Shown here: positions 37,569 to 46,600 of the stretch, in pieces
How positions within the stretch are numbered: the first letter of the stretch is position 1
How the letters are laid out: each line of letters starts with the position of its first letter
Assembly: GCF_029813785.1 (NCBI RefSeq)
Contig: NZ_JARVKY010000027.1
Location: 1-64,000 of the forward strand
Reading direction: 5' to 3'
DNA: 64,000 nucleotides
Source of the DNA: Streptomyces sp. DH41
GTDB lineage: Bacteria > Actinomycetota > Actinomycetes > Streptomycetales > Streptomycetaceae
Translations under genes and position numbers: made by a program
The notes under the pieces: generated by a model
Told to the model about the DNA's origin: nothing
Seen by the model: only the letters and a program-made list of their open reading frames with translations
Database searches by the model: none

Positions 37569-38009
37569 GTGCCGGAACCGACCGTCGGCGATGTGACCGC
37601 CGTCGATGTACCCGTCACCGACGCGACCGTCGGGCTCGCCGCGGACTATTTCCAGTCCTACTCGGTCGTCGGGCTGCTCGCCGTCGTCGGCGTGCTCTTC
37701 GTCGCCGTCGCCTTCGGCGCCGGACGCCTGCTGCGGCCCGTGGTCCCGACGCCCGAGAAACTGCTGACCTACGAGTGCGGGGTCGACCCCGTCGGTGACG
37801 GCTGGGCGCACACCCAGGTCCGCTACTACGTCTACGCGTTCCTCTACGTCATCTTCGCGGTGGACTCGATCTTCCTCTTCCCCTGGGCGACGGTCTTCGC
37901 CGACCCCGGTTACGGCGCGACGACCCTCGTGGAGATGTTCATCTTCCTCGGCTTCCTCGCCGTGGGCCTGTTGTACGCATACAAGAAGGGCGTCCTGTCG
38001 TGGACGTGA
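37569..38009 (+). CDS. nuoA: NADH-quinone oxidoreductase-like subunit A
   Basis: The 146-residue membrane subunit of complex I has three spans (about residues 32-55, 90-112 and 120-140). Family motifs are KLLTYECGVDPVGDGWAH in the quinone-channel loop and RYYVYAFLYVIFAVDSIFLFPWA. It is a little longer than most NuoA because of its N-terminus. It starts at GTG 37569 after GGGAGCGAGGG. It opens a ten-gene operon (A, B, C, H, I, J, K, L, M, N) in which nearly every gene overlaps the next. From memory, Streptomyces coelicolor has a similar second, incomplete nuo set. Confidence 0.93.
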   Translation: MPEPTVGDVTAVDVPVTDATVGLAADYFQSYSVVGLLAVVGVLFVAVAFGAGRLLRPVVPTPEKLLTYECGVDPVGDGWAHTQVRYYVYAFLYVIFAVDSIFLFPWATVFADPGYGATTLVEMFIFLGFLAVGLLYAYKKGVLSWT

Positions 38010-38671
38010 ACCCCTCCGAACCCGTGCTGCTCCCCGAGCCCAAGAGGCTGGGCGCACTCTCGCGCCTCGCCCCCGAGCCGATGAAGGTCGTCCTGAACTG
38101 GGGCCGCCGGTACTCGCTCTGGGTCTTCAACTTCGGCCTCGCCTGCTGCGCCATCGAGTTCATCGCCGCGTCGATGGCCCGCCACGACTTCATCCGGCTC
38201 GGCGTCATCCCGTTCGCGCCGGGCCCCCGCCAGGCCGACCTGATGGTGGTCTCGGGCACGGTGACCGACAAGATGGCGCCGGCTGTCAAGCGCCTGTACG
38301 AGCAGATGCCGGAGCCGAAGTACGTCATCTCCTTCGGCGCCTGCTCCAACTGCGGCGGCCCCTACTGGGACTCCTACTCCGTGACCAAGGGCGTCGACCA
38401 GATCATCCCGGTCGACGTCTACGTTCCCGGCTGCCCACCGCGTCCCGAGGCGCTGCTCCAGGGGATCCTGAAGCTCCAGGAGAAGATCGCGCGGGAGTCG
38501 CTGGGGGAGCGGTACGGCACCTCGCCCCGGCCGTCGACGGCCGCGCTGCAGAGCGGCCTGGTCCGGCCACCGGCCCCTGACTCCGGCCCTGCCCCTGGCT
38601 CCGGCCCTGCCCCTGGCTCCGGCCCGGACACGATCCCGGAGTCGGGCTCGGACTCGGGGGAGGCACGATGA
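38000..38671 (+). CDS. nuoB: NADH-quinone oxidoreductase-like subunit B
   Basis: The 223-residue subunit binds cluster N2, the last iron-sulfur centre before quinone. All four ligands are present: C49 and C50 (GLACCAIEF), C115 (GACSNCGG) and C145 (VPGCPPRPE). The core ends near residue 175. A tail of some 45 residues rich in APGSGP repeats follows, unlike standard NuoB. Start GTG 38000 overlaps nuoA by ten bases; GTG 38006 would give a four-base overlap. N2 is intact although NuoD, its usual partner, is missing from the operon. Confidence 0.94.
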   Translation: MDVNPSEPVLLPEPKRLGALSRLAPEPMKVVLNWGRRYSLWVFNFGLACCAIEFIAASMARHDFIRLGVIPFAPGPRQADLMVVSGTVTDKMAPAVKRLYEQMPEPKYVISFGACSNCGGPYWDSYSVTKGVDQIIPVDVYVPGCPPRPEALLQGILKLQEKIARESLGERYGTSPRPSTAALQSGLVRPPAPDSGPAPGSGPAPGSGPDTIPESGSDSGEAR

Positions 38672-40086
38672 CCGCGGTCGGCTGGCTGCCCGCCGACGCC
38701 GGGGAACTCTTCGGCACCGAGGCCACGGCCGAGGAGTCGTACGACGTCCTCACCGTGGACGTGCCACCCGCCTCCTGGATCTCCGCCCTGGAGACCGCGC
38801 GCGACCGGCTGGGCTGCACGTATTTCGACTGGCTGAGCGCGGTCGATGAACCGGGCACGGGTTTTCGTGTCGCGGCGCACGTCGTGGCGCTCGGACCGGT
38901 GCGCCGACTGCTGCTGCGTACGACGGTTCCGCACGAGTCCCCGGTCCTGCCGACCGCCGTCGCGGTGTACGCGGGCGCGGCCTGGCACGAGCGGGAGACC
39001 CACGAGATGTTCGGCGTGGTCTTCCAGGACCACCCCGCGCTGGACCACCTGCTCCTGCCGGAGAACTTCGAGGGCCATCCGCTGCGGAAGGACTTCGTTC
39101 TCGCCGCCCGCGTCGCCAAGGCCTGGCCCGGGGCGAAGGAGCCCGGTGAGTCCGACCACGGCGGCCCCCGACGCCGCCAGATGCTGCCGCCGGGTGTTCC
39201 CGATCCCAATGAGTGGGGCCCGCTGAAGGGTCGGCTCCCTGCCGCTCCGGCCCGCCCGGCACGCGGGGCGGCGCGGGCGGCGGGGGCGCCGGGGGAGCGT
39301 CCGGCCCGCGCGGCGGGGGAGCGTCCGGCCCGTCGCACCCGCACGGCCGGCGAGGGCTCCGCCAGCCAGACGGCCACCGGCACCGACGCCCCGGCCTCTC
39401 CGCGCCGTTCCCGTACGGCGGCGGAGGGATCCGCCAGTCAGACGCTCCCGGCGGCCGAGCCCTCGGCTGCCCCGCCGGCCCGGCGGGCGCGGAGCGCGAG
39501 CGAGGGCTCCGCCTCCCAGCGGACGGGCGCTCCGACGGACGAGCCCACAGCGGAGACCACGGCTGAGCGGGGCTCGGCCGGGCAGGACGCCGATGGGGCG
39601 GCCGCTCCGCCGACCGGACGTGCGCGCAGCGCCGGCGAAGGCTCGGCGTCGCAGCGGGCCGGGGCAGGCGGCAGTGGCTCCACGGGTTCCCGGCGTACCC
39701 GGAGCGCGTCGGAGGGCTCCGCGAGCCGGCGCTCCGCCTCCGGCACCGGGACGCCGGACGGGACGGCTTCCGGCCCCGCCACCCCTGTCGGCGACGACAC
39801 CGCCACGTCCCCGCACACCGAGGAACCGGCCCCGAAGGCGGCACCCTCCGTACCCCGCAGCCCGGACGCCCCGTGGCACCACGCCCGCCCTGCCTACGCA
39901 GAACCCGAGTCCGAGACCGGCGCCTCCGAAGACCCCGACGAGCCCGGACCTTCCGACGAGCCCGGACCTTCCGACGAGCCCGGACCTTCCGACGAGTCCG
40001 GCACCTCCGAGACCTCTGACGGCCCCGGTGGCTCCGACAACCCCCAGAACAAGAACCGCCCGGACTCCTCAGGAGGCTCGCAGTGA
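38668..40086 (+). CDS. nuoC: NADH-quinone oxidoreductase-like subunit C with long repeat tail
   Basis: The 472-residue protein is more than twice the usual size of NuoC. Residues 1-190 are the 30-kDa subunit domain (TYFDWLSAVDEPGTGFRV, HERETHEMFGVVFQDHP and LLPENFEGHPLRKDFVL). Residues 190-472 are disordered: five copies of an R-(S/T)-A-(S/G)-E-G-S-A-S-Q/R motif in the first part, then an acidic EPGPSDEPGPSDEPG region. The NuoC core is not fused to NuoD. ATGA overlap with nuoB and GTGA overlap with nuoH show tight coupling. Confidence 0.9.
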   Translation: MTAVGWLPADAGELFGTEATAEESYDVLTVDVPPASWISALETARDRLGCTYFDWLSAVDEPGTGFRVAAHVVALGPVRRLLLRTTVPHESPVLPTAVAVYAGAAWHERETHEMFGVVFQDHPALDHLLLPENFEGHPLRKDFVLAARVAKAWPGAKEPGESDHGGPRRRQMLPPGVPDPNEWGPLKGRLPAAPARPARGAARAAGAPGERPARAAGERPARRTRTAGEGSASQTATGTDAPASPRRSRTAAEGSASQTLPAAEPSAAPPARRARSASEGSASQRTGAPTDEPTAETTAERGSAGQDADGAAAPPTGRARSAGEGSASQRAGAGGSGSTGSRRTRSASEGSASRRSASGTGTPDGTASGPATPVGDDTATSPHTEEPAPKAAPSVPRSPDAPWHHARPAYAEPESETGASEDPDEPGPSDEPGPSDEPGPSDESGTSETSDGPGGSDNPQNKNRPDSSGGSQ

Positions 40087-41051
40087 ACGACGTGCTGGAC
40101 GTCACCCTGCGCCTCCTGATCGTCTTCGTCGTCTTCCTCACCTTCCCCCTGATCGTCGGCCAGACCGAGCACAAGGTGATGGCGCACATGCAGGGCCGCC
40201 TCGGCCCGATGCACGCCGGCGGCTTCCATGGCTGGGCGCAGCTCGTCGCGGACGGCGTGAAGTTCGCGCAGAAGGAGGACGTGGTCCCCGCCGACGCGGA
40301 CCGCCGCATCTTCCAACTGGCCCCCGCCGTGGCCCTCCTGCCCTACCTCCTGGTTCTCCTGGCCATCCCCGTCGGCCCCGGAGAAGGCGCGGTCGGTCAG
40401 GTCATCGACGCGGGCATCTTCTTCGTCCTCGCCGTCATGGGTGTGGGTGTCCTCGGCTCGCTCATGGCCGGCTGGTCCTCCGCCAACAAGTTCTCCCTTC
40501 TCGGCGGCCTGCGCACCGCCGCCCAGCTCCTCGCGTACGAACTCCCGATGCTGCTCACCGCTGCCTCGGTGGCGATGGCGGCCGGCACCGTCTCGCTCGT
40601 CGGCATCCTCGACGCCTTCGAGTGGTGGTGGCTGCCCTGGCAGATCGTCGGCGCGATCGTCTTCTTCGTCGCCGGGCTGGCCGAACTGCAACGGCCCCCG
40701 TTCGACATGCCCGTCGCCGACTCGGAGATCATCTTCGGCGCCTACACCGAGTACACCGGCCTGCGCTTCGCCCTGTTCCTCCTCGCCGAGTACGCCGGGA
40801 TCGTCGTCCTGTGCGGTCTGACCACCGTCCTCTTCCTGGGTGGCTGGCACGGGCCGTGGGGTGCCGACGGCCTCGGCTGGGTGTGGACCCTGCTGAAAAC
40901 GGCCGTCCTGGCCTTCGTCGTGATCTGGCTGCGGGTGACCTACCCGCGCCTGCGCGAGGACCAGCTCCAGAAGCTGTCCTGGACCCTCCTCGTCCCCCTC
41001 TCCCTCGCCCAGATCGCCCTCACCGGCATCGTCAAGGTGGTGATCCAGTAA
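40083..41051 (+). CDS. nuoH: NADH-quinone oxidoreductase-like subunit H
   Basis: The 322-residue membrane subunit has eight spans and lines the quinone-binding cavity with NuoB and NuoD. Family motifs are EHKVMAHMQGRLGPMHAGG (normally ERR-type at this position), DGVKFAQKED, RTAAQLLAYELPM, the acidic ELQRPPFDMPVADSEIIFGAYTEY loop and FLGGWHGPWG. It is shorter than NuoH of the full complex by some 100 residues, mainly at the ends. It begins at GTG 40083 in a four-base overlap with nuoC. Confidence 0.94.
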   Translation: MNDVLDVTLRLLIVFVVFLTFPLIVGQTEHKVMAHMQGRLGPMHAGGFHGWAQLVADGVKFAQKEDVVPADADRRIFQLAPAVALLPYLLVLLAIPVGPGEGAVGQVIDAGIFFVLAVMGVGVLGSLMAGWSSANKFSLLGGLRTAAQLLAYELPMLLTAASVAMAAGTVSLVGILDAFEWWWLPWQIVGAIVFFVAGLAELQRPPFDMPVADSEIIFGAYTEYTGLRFALFLLAEYAGIVVLCGLTTVLFLGGWHGPWGADGLGWVWTLLKTAVLAFVVIWLRVTYPRLREDQLQKLSWTLLVPLSLAQIALTGIVKVVIQ

Positions 41052-41053
41052 CC

Positions 41054-41860
41054 GTGTCCCACTCGTCGCCCGACCACCGCACCCCAACGACGCCCTCCGG
41101 GCGGTCCCGCCTGTCGATCCCCGGCAGCGGCCTGGCCAAGGGGCTGGCCGTCACTCTCCGCACGATGACCAAGAGGACCGTCACCGAGCAGTATCCGGAA
41201 GCCCAGCCCGAGCTCCCGCCCCGTTCCCGCGGCGTGATCGGTCTGTTCGAGGAGAACTGCACGGTCTGCATGCTGTGCGCCCGCGAATGCCCGGACTGGT
41301 GCATCTACATCGACTCCCACAAGGAGACGGTCCCGGCGGCGGCCCCCGGTGGGCGCGACCGCAGCCGCAACGTCCTGGACCGTTTCGCCATCGACTTCTC
41401 CCTGTGCATGTACTGCGGTATCTGCATCGAGGTCTGTCCTTTCGACGCGCTGTTCTGGTCCCCGGAGTTCGAGTACGCCGAGACCGACATCCGTGACCTC
41501 ACGCACGAACGCGACAAGCTCCGTGAGTGGATGTGGACGGTTCCGGCCCCGCCCGCCCTCGACCCCGGCGCGGAGGACCCGAAGGAACTCGTCGCCGCTC
41601 GCAAGACCGCCGACAAACTGGCCGCCCAGCAGGAGGCGGCCCGAACGGCCGAAACACACGCCGACGAGCAGGCACGCGCCGCTGAGCGGCCCACCCGCCC
41701 GATGGGCGACTCCAGGCAGCAGACGGACCAACCGATTCCGCCGCCGGACCGGCCGAGTCCTCCCGCGGACCGGCCCGGGTCGTCACCGGACCGGCCGAGT
41801 CCACCCGCGGACCGGCCCGAGCCGTCGTCGGACCAGCCCGAAGAGGAGGGCCGGGAATGA
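41054..41860 (+). CDS. nuoI: NADH-quinone oxidoreductase-like subunit I
   Basis: The 268-residue ferredoxin-like subunit carries two tetranuclear clusters. The ligand sets C69-C72-C75-C79 (CTVCMLCARECP) and C118-C121-C124-C128 (CMYCGICIEVCP) are complete. The core ends near residue 180. The rest is Pro/Asp-rich with PPADRPSPPADRP-like repeats, again a low-complexity tail. It starts at GTG 41054, two bases after the nuoH stop. In an operon without E, F and G, NuoI would be the natural entry point for electrons from a ferredoxin. Confidence 0.93.
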   Translation: MSHSSPDHRTPTTPSGRSRLSIPGSGLAKGLAVTLRTMTKRTVTEQYPEAQPELPPRSRGVIGLFEENCTVCMLCARECPDWCIYIDSHKETVPAAAPGGRDRSRNVLDRFAIDFSLCMYCGICIEVCPFDALFWSPEFEYAETDIRDLTHERDKLREWMWTVPAPPALDPGAEDPKELVAARKTADKLAAQQEAARTAETHADEQARAAERPTRPMGDSRQQTDQPIPPPDRPSPPADRPGSSPDRPSPPADRPEPSSDQPEEEGRE

Positions 41861-42609
41861 CCCTCGCAGCGACCGTCGGCCACCTCGCCGTGGGCTCTGC
41901 GACCACGGCCGCCGAATCCCACGGTTTCCTCTCGCCGACCGGCGTGGAGGTCGCCTTCCTCCTCGTCGGCCTGGTCACCTTCGGCGCCGCCGTCGTCACC
42001 GTCACCACCCGGCAGCTCGTGCACGCCGCCCTGTGGCTGGTGGTGGCCCTCGGTGGCCTCGCCGTCGAGTACCTCCTGCTCACCGCCGAGTTCATCGCCT
42101 GGGTACAGGTCCTCATCTACGTCGGTGCCGTCGTCGTCCTCATCCTGTTCGGTCTGATGCTCACCAGGGCTCCCATCGGCCGGTCCCCGGACGCCGACTC
42201 CGGCAACCGCTGGGCCGCCCTCACCGTGGCAGTGGCCGCCGCCGCGGCCCTGGTGTGGGTCGTCGTCGACGCCTTCCGCACCACCTGGATCGACCTGGAC
42301 GGTCCGGCCGCCGGCTCCACCGCCGTGACCGGCGCGAGCCTCTTCCAGAACTGGGTGCTCCCTTTCGAGGCCCTCTCGGTCCTCCTGCTCACCGCCCTGG
42401 TCGGCGCGATCGTGCTGTCCCGCAAGGCCAAGGCGGACGGCGCGGTCGGCACCGGCCGTACAGCCGACGCCGGCCGCCCACCCGGCACCGGCCGTACAGC
42501 CGACACGGGCCGCGCACTCACCCCGGGCGCCGCCCCCGACACGGGCCGCACCGCCGAAGCCGGCCGGCCGGCCGACCCGGACGGTGCCGACAAGGGTGGT
42601 GTCCGCTGA
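41857..42609 (+). CDS. nuoJ: NADH-quinone oxidoreductase-like subunit J
   Basis: The 250-residue membrane subunit has five spans. EYLLLTAEFIAWVQVLIYVGAV marks the third span with the pi-bulge region that couples the antiporter modules. The last 60 residues are a hydrophilic tail with repeated GRTADAGRPPGTGRTADTG units. ATGA overlaps nuoI and the stop overlaps the nuoK start (TGATG). Confidence 0.92.
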   Translation: MTLAATVGHLAVGSATTAAESHGFLSPTGVEVAFLLVGLVTFGAAVVTVTTRQLVHAALWLVVALGGLAVEYLLLTAEFIAWVQVLIYVGAVVVLILFGLMLTRAPIGRSPDADSGNRWAALTVAVAAAAALVWVVVDAFRTTWIDLDGPAAGSTAVTGASLFQNWVLPFEALSVLLLTALVGAIVLSRKAKADGAVGTGRTADAGRPPGTGRTADTGRALTPGAAPDTGRTAEAGRPADPDGADKGGVR

Positions 42610-43001
42610 TGCACCTCGCCTATCCCGCCGTTCTCTCCGCCCTCCTGTTCTGCACGGGCCTGTACGGCGTCCTCGCCCGTCGCAACGCGATCCTCGTCCT
42701 GATGTCGGTCGAGCTGATGCTCAACGCCGTCAACCTCAACCTCGTCGCCTTCGACGTCTGGCTCAGCAGGACCGCCGAGGAGACCCTGCATTCCGGCCAG
42801 GCCCTGACCCTGTTCACGATCGCCATCGCGGCCGCCGAGATCGGTATCGGCCTGGCGATCGTGCTCGCCGTCCACCGCAACCGCGGCACCTCGGACATCG
42901 ACAAGCTCCGTGACACCGCCGAGGGCCACGAGCCAGACGGCCCCGGCACCGATGCCCCTGCGGCCGGGACCCCCGCCGAGAAGGCCGAGGCCACCGCGTG
43001 A
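42609..43001 (+). CDS. nuoK: NADH-quinone oxidoreductase-like subunit K
   Basis: The 130-residue subunit has three spans and both of the family's membrane glutamates: one in MSVELMLNAVNLN and one in AIAAAEIGIGLAIVL. These form part of the proton path next to NuoJ and NuoN. A 30-residue polar tail follows the third span. ATG 42609 shares its A with the nuoJ stop; the stop overlaps nuoL by four bases. Confidence 0.94.
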   Translation: MHLAYPAVLSALLFCTGLYGVLARRNAILVLMSVELMLNAVNLNLVAFDVWLSRTAEETLHSGQALTLFTIAIAAAEIGIGLAIVLAVHRNRGTSDIDKLRDTAEGHEPDGPGTDAPAAGTPAEKAEATA

Positions 43002-44992
43002 CCACGACCACCCTCGCCGTACTCGTCCCCCTCCTCCCCTTCCTCGGGGCAGCCGCCGGTCTCCTGACGGGCCGTGCGGCGCCCGGGTTCGTCCGCCCGC
43101 TCGCCGTCCTGCCGACACTGGCGGCTCTCGTCCTCGCCGTGCTGGTCGCGATCCGCCAGGGTGGCGACCGGGCCGTCGACGCCGTAACGGAGCTGACGCC
43201 CACGGGCTCGGTCCCCGTCGAGCTCGCCCTGCACATCGACGGCTTCGCCGCCCTTGTCGCCGTCCTGGTCGGCTCCGTCGCCACCTGCGTGCAGATCTAC
43301 TCAACGGGCTACCTGCGCGACGACCCCCGCTACCCCTCGTACGCGGCGCTCGTCTCCCTGTTCACCTCCGCGATGTTCCTCGTCGTCTACTCCGGCGACC
43401 TGATGGTGCTTCTGGTCGGCTGGGAGATCATGGGCATCTGCTCGTACTTCCTGGTCGGCCACTACTGGGAGACCCCGGAGGCGCGCGCGGCCTCCCTCAA
43501 GGCGTTCCTGGTGACCAAGCTCGGTGACGTCCCCTTCCTGATCGGCCTGCTGGCGCTGGCAACCGACGTCGGCTCCTTCCGCATCACCAAGGTCCTCGGC
43601 GCGGTGGCCAGTGGCTCCCTCGACCACCCGACGCTGATCGCGCTGCTGCTCCTGGCCGGTGTGGCGGGCAAGTCGGCGCAGTTCCCGCTGCACACCTGGC
43701 TTCCCGACGCGATGGCGGGCCCGACGCCCGTCTCCGCGCTGATCCACGCCGCGACGATGGTCACCGCCGGTGTGTACTTCGTCGCCCGGCTCCTTCCGCT
43801 GTTCGAGGCCTCGCGGGCCGCGATGGTCGTCCTCGCCGTCATGGCCGCGGTCACGATGGTCGGCTCGGCGCTCGCCGCGCTCGCCCAGGACGACATCAAG
43901 CGCGTCCTCGCCTACTCGACCATCGGGCAGCTCGGCTACATGACGGGCGCTCTCGCCGCGGGCGACCGCGGTGCCGCCGTCTTCCACCTCCTCACGCACG
44001 GTGCCTTCAAGGCGCTGCTCTTCCTCGCCGCCGGAGTGGTCATCCACGCCGCCGGCACCAACTCGCTGGCCGCCATGTCCCGCATGCGGAACCTGCGCGA
44101 CCGCGTCCCCGACGCCTACTGGACGATGACCGTGGCGCTGCTCGCACTCGCCGCGATCCCGCCCTTCAGCGGCTTCTTCTCCAAGGAGTCCGTCCTCGGT
44201 GTCGCGGAGCACGTCGTCACCGGCCACACCGAACACGCGCCCGGCGCCGCGGGCTGGACCGTCCTCGTCGCCGGCCTGGTCACGGCCCTGCTCACCGCCG
44301 CGTACGCGATGCGCCTGTGGCTGCTGGCCTTTCGCGGGCGGGGCACCGAGGCCCCCGACCACGGCAGGCAGCCGGTGGTCATGAACGCCGTGCTCTGGGC
44401 GCTCGCCATCCCGTCACTCGCCCTCGGCGGGCTGGCGTTCCGCCTGCTGCCCGACTGGTTCGACGGCCACGACCTCACCCCGACGCTCACCACTTCCGTG
44501 CTCGGCACGGGCGTGGCCCTGGTCGGCGGCATCGTCACCTACGCGGCCTGGCGCCACACCACGGCGCTCGCGGACCGCACCCCGCTGGGTGCCGTCGCGG
44601 CCCACCCGGAGGGGGACGCCGCCCTGGTGGAGGCCGAGGCCATCGCGAGCCACAAGCCCGCCTACGGAGACATCGCCTACGCCCCCGACCCGGCGGACCC
44701 CGGACGGCTCCTGCTGGGGCCGCTGCACCGGCACGCGGCCGTCGGCTTCCACCTGGACGCGGTGTACACGACCCTCTTCGTGCGGCCGGTCCAGGCCGGC
44801 GCGAGCCTCGTCCGGTTCCTCGACCGCGAGGTCGTCGACACCTACGTACGCGGGGCGGGCACCCTGCCCCGCTGGCTCGGGACCGCGGTACGCCGGGCCC
44901 AGACCGGCAATGTGCAGACCTATGTGAGCGCGCTGCTCGCCGGCACCGTCGTCCTCACGGTCGCCGCCGTCCTCGTCGCCACGGGAGCGTGA
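42998..44992 (+). CDS. nuoL: NADH-quinone oxidoreductase-like subunit L
   Basis: The 664-residue Mrp-type antiporter-like subunit has about 16 spans and a C-terminal amphipathic helix. Its proton-path residues are intact: E143 in LLVGWEIMGICSYFLVG and K225 in AGKSAQFPLHTWLPDAM, followed by the histidine-bearing SALIHAATMVTAGVY. The sequence ALAQDDIKRVLAYSTIGQLG is typical. This suggests the complex still pumps protons or sodium. It starts at GTG 42998 within nuoK. Confidence 0.95.
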   Translation: MTTTTLAVLVPLLPFLGAAAGLLTGRAAPGFVRPLAVLPTLAALVLAVLVAIRQGGDRAVDAVTELTPTGSVPVELALHIDGFAALVAVLVGSVATCVQIYSTGYLRDDPRYPSYAALVSLFTSAMFLVVYSGDLMVLLVGWEIMGICSYFLVGHYWETPEARAASLKAFLVTKLGDVPFLIGLLALATDVGSFRITKVLGAVASGSLDHPTLIALLLLAGVAGKSAQFPLHTWLPDAMAGPTPVSALIHAATMVTAGVYFVARLLPLFEASRAAMVVLAVMAAVTMVGSALAALAQDDIKRVLAYSTIGQLGYMTGALAAGDRGAAVFHLLTHGAFKALLFLAAGVVIHAAGTNSLAAMSRMRNLRDRVPDAYWTMTVALLALAAIPPFSGFFSKESVLGVAEHVVTGHTEHAPGAAGWTVLVAGLVTALLTAAYAMRLWLLAFRGRGTEAPDHGRQPVVMNAVLWALAIPSLALGGLAFRLLPDWFDGHDLTPTLTTSVLGTGVALVGGIVTYAAWRHTTALADRTPLGAVAAHPEGDAALVEAEAIASHKPAYGDIAYAPDPADPGRLLLGPLHRHAAVGFHLDAVYTTLFVRPVQAGASLVRFLDREVVDTYVRGAGTLPRWLGTAVRRAQTGNVQTYVSALLAGTVVLTVAAVLVATGA

Positions 44993-44998
44993 GCAGGC

Positions 44999-46600
44999 GT
45001 GATCGATATCAACGAGTCCGTGATGCAGTTCCTTCTCGCGTTGATCGTCGTCGGCCCGCTCCTGGGCGCCGTCGCCGCTCTCCTGCCGGCCCCGCCCGGA
45101 CTGAAGGGAAAGTCGCCCGACCAGGCAGTCCTCCGGCACGGTGTCACCGTCACCGGCGCCGTCCTCATCGCCGCGATCGTCCTCGTGCTCGGCTTCGACC
45201 ACGACCATCCGTCGAAGATGCAGGCCAGCACCGACATCAGCTGGATCCCCGCACTCGATGTGCGCATCCACCTCGGCATCGACGGCATCTCCCTCCCCCT
45301 GCTGGTCCTGACCGCGCTGCTGACCTTCCTGTGCGCGCTCTACTCGTACTTCAAGCAGCAACACGAACGGCTGACGCCGCGGGCGGCCGCGGGCCCGAGC
45401 CCGAAGGCATTCGTCGCGCTGCTGCTGGTCCTGGAGTCCGGCACGCTCGCGACCTTCGCCGTCCTCGACCTGATCCTGTTCTTCCTCGCCTTCGAGATGG
45501 TCCTCATCCCGATGTACTTCCTCATCGCCCGCTGGGGCGGCGAGGGGCGGGCCGCGGCCGCCTGGAAGTTCATCCTCTACACGCTCCTCGGCTCCGTCGT
45601 CATGCTGCTCGGCCTGCTCCTGATCGGAATCACGGCGGGCACATTCGACATGGTGGCACTCGCCACTGACAACGGCCGGTCACTGACCACGTCCGTGCAG
45701 GTCATCGCCGTTCTGGCGATCGGGATCGGGCTCGCGGTCAAGACCCCGATGTGGCCGCTGCACAGCTGGCTGCCCGACGCCCACACCGCCGCCCCGACCG
45801 TCGGTTCGGTCCTGCTGGCCGGTGTCCTGCTGAAGATGGGTACGTACGGGTTCGTCCGGATCCTGCTCCCGATCGCACCGGACGGCTTCCACGTCTTCGC
45901 GCCCTACCTCGCGGCGTTCGCCGTGGTCGGCATCATCTACGGCTCCCTGGCCTGCCTGGCACTGGCCAGACGGGGCGCGAAGGGCGACCTCAAGCGCCTC
46001 ATCGCCTACTCCTCCGTCGGCCACATGGGCTTCGTCCTGCTGGGCATCTCGACGATGACCCCGACCGGCGTGAACGGCGCCCTGTTCGCCAACATCGCCC
46101 ACGGCCTCATCACTGGCCTGCTCTTCTTCGTCGTCGGCGCGCTCAAGGACCGCACCGGCACCACCGACCTCGACACCCTCGCCGAGGAGGCCGGAGCCGC
46201 TCTGTACGGCAAGGCGCCGCGCCTCGGCGGCCTCCTCGCCTTCGCCGCGGTCGCCTCGCTCGGCCTGCCGGGCCTGGCCGGATTCTGGGGCGAGATGCTC
46301 GCCCTGTTCGGCGCCTTCGACCCGCACGACGACCTCAGCCGCCCCGCCTTCCTCACCTTCATGGCGATCGCCGCGTTCGGCACGCTGCTGACCGCCGCGT
46401 ACATGCTGATCGTGGTCCGCCGCGTCTGCATGGGCGCGGTACCGCGGGAAGCCCCGAAGCTCACCGACGTACGCACGTACGAGTTCGCGGCCTGGACGCC
46501 GCTCGTCGCCCTCACCGTCGTCGCCGGCCTCTGGCCCAAGACCCTCCTGGGGCTGACCGACCCGGCCGTGCAGCAGCTCCTCTCAGGAGGCACCCGATGA
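44999..46600 (+). CDS. nuoM: NADH-quinone oxidoreductase-like subunit M
   Basis: The 533-residue antiporter-like subunit has 14 spans and the conserved charged pair E166 (FLAFEMVLIPMYFLI) and K248 (AVKTPMWPLHSWLPDAH), followed by SVLLAGVLLKMGTYGFVR. GDLKRLIAYSSVGHMGFV follows further on. Length and order are normal for NuoM. GTG 44999 lies six bases after the nuoL stop. Confidence 0.95.
   Translation: MIDINESVMQFLLALIVVGPLLGAVAALLPAPPGLKGKSPDQAVLRHGVTVTGAVLIAAIVLVLGFDHDHPSKMQASTDISWIPALDVRIHLGIDGISLPLLVLTALLTFLCALYSYFKQQHERLTPRAAAGPSPKAFVALLLVLESGTLATFAVLDLILFFLAFEMVLIPMYFLIARWGGEGRAAAAWKFILYTLLGSVVMLLGLLLIGITAGTFDMVALATDNGRSLTTSVQVIAVLAIGIGLAVKTPMWPLHSWLPDAHTAAPTVGSVLLAGVLLKMGTYGFVRILLPIAPDGFHVFAPYLAAFAVVGIIYGSLACLALARRGAKGDLKRLIAYSSVGHMGFVLLGISTMTPTGVNGALFANIAHGLITGLLFFVVGALKDRTGTTDLDTLAEEAGAALYGKAPRLGGLLAFAAVASLGLPGLAGFWGEMLALFGAFDPHDDLSRPAFLTFMAIAAFGTLLTAAYMLIVVRRVCMGAVPREAPKLTDVRTYEFAAWTPLVALTVVAGLWPKTLLGLTDPAVQQLLSGGTR

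Noticed and set aside
39593..41053. Long frame leading into nuoI, as if nuoI were fused to an upstream protein
   Set aside because: The upstream part is a shadow of nuoC and nuoH; the ferredoxin domain starts at GTG 41054, two bases after the nuoH stop.
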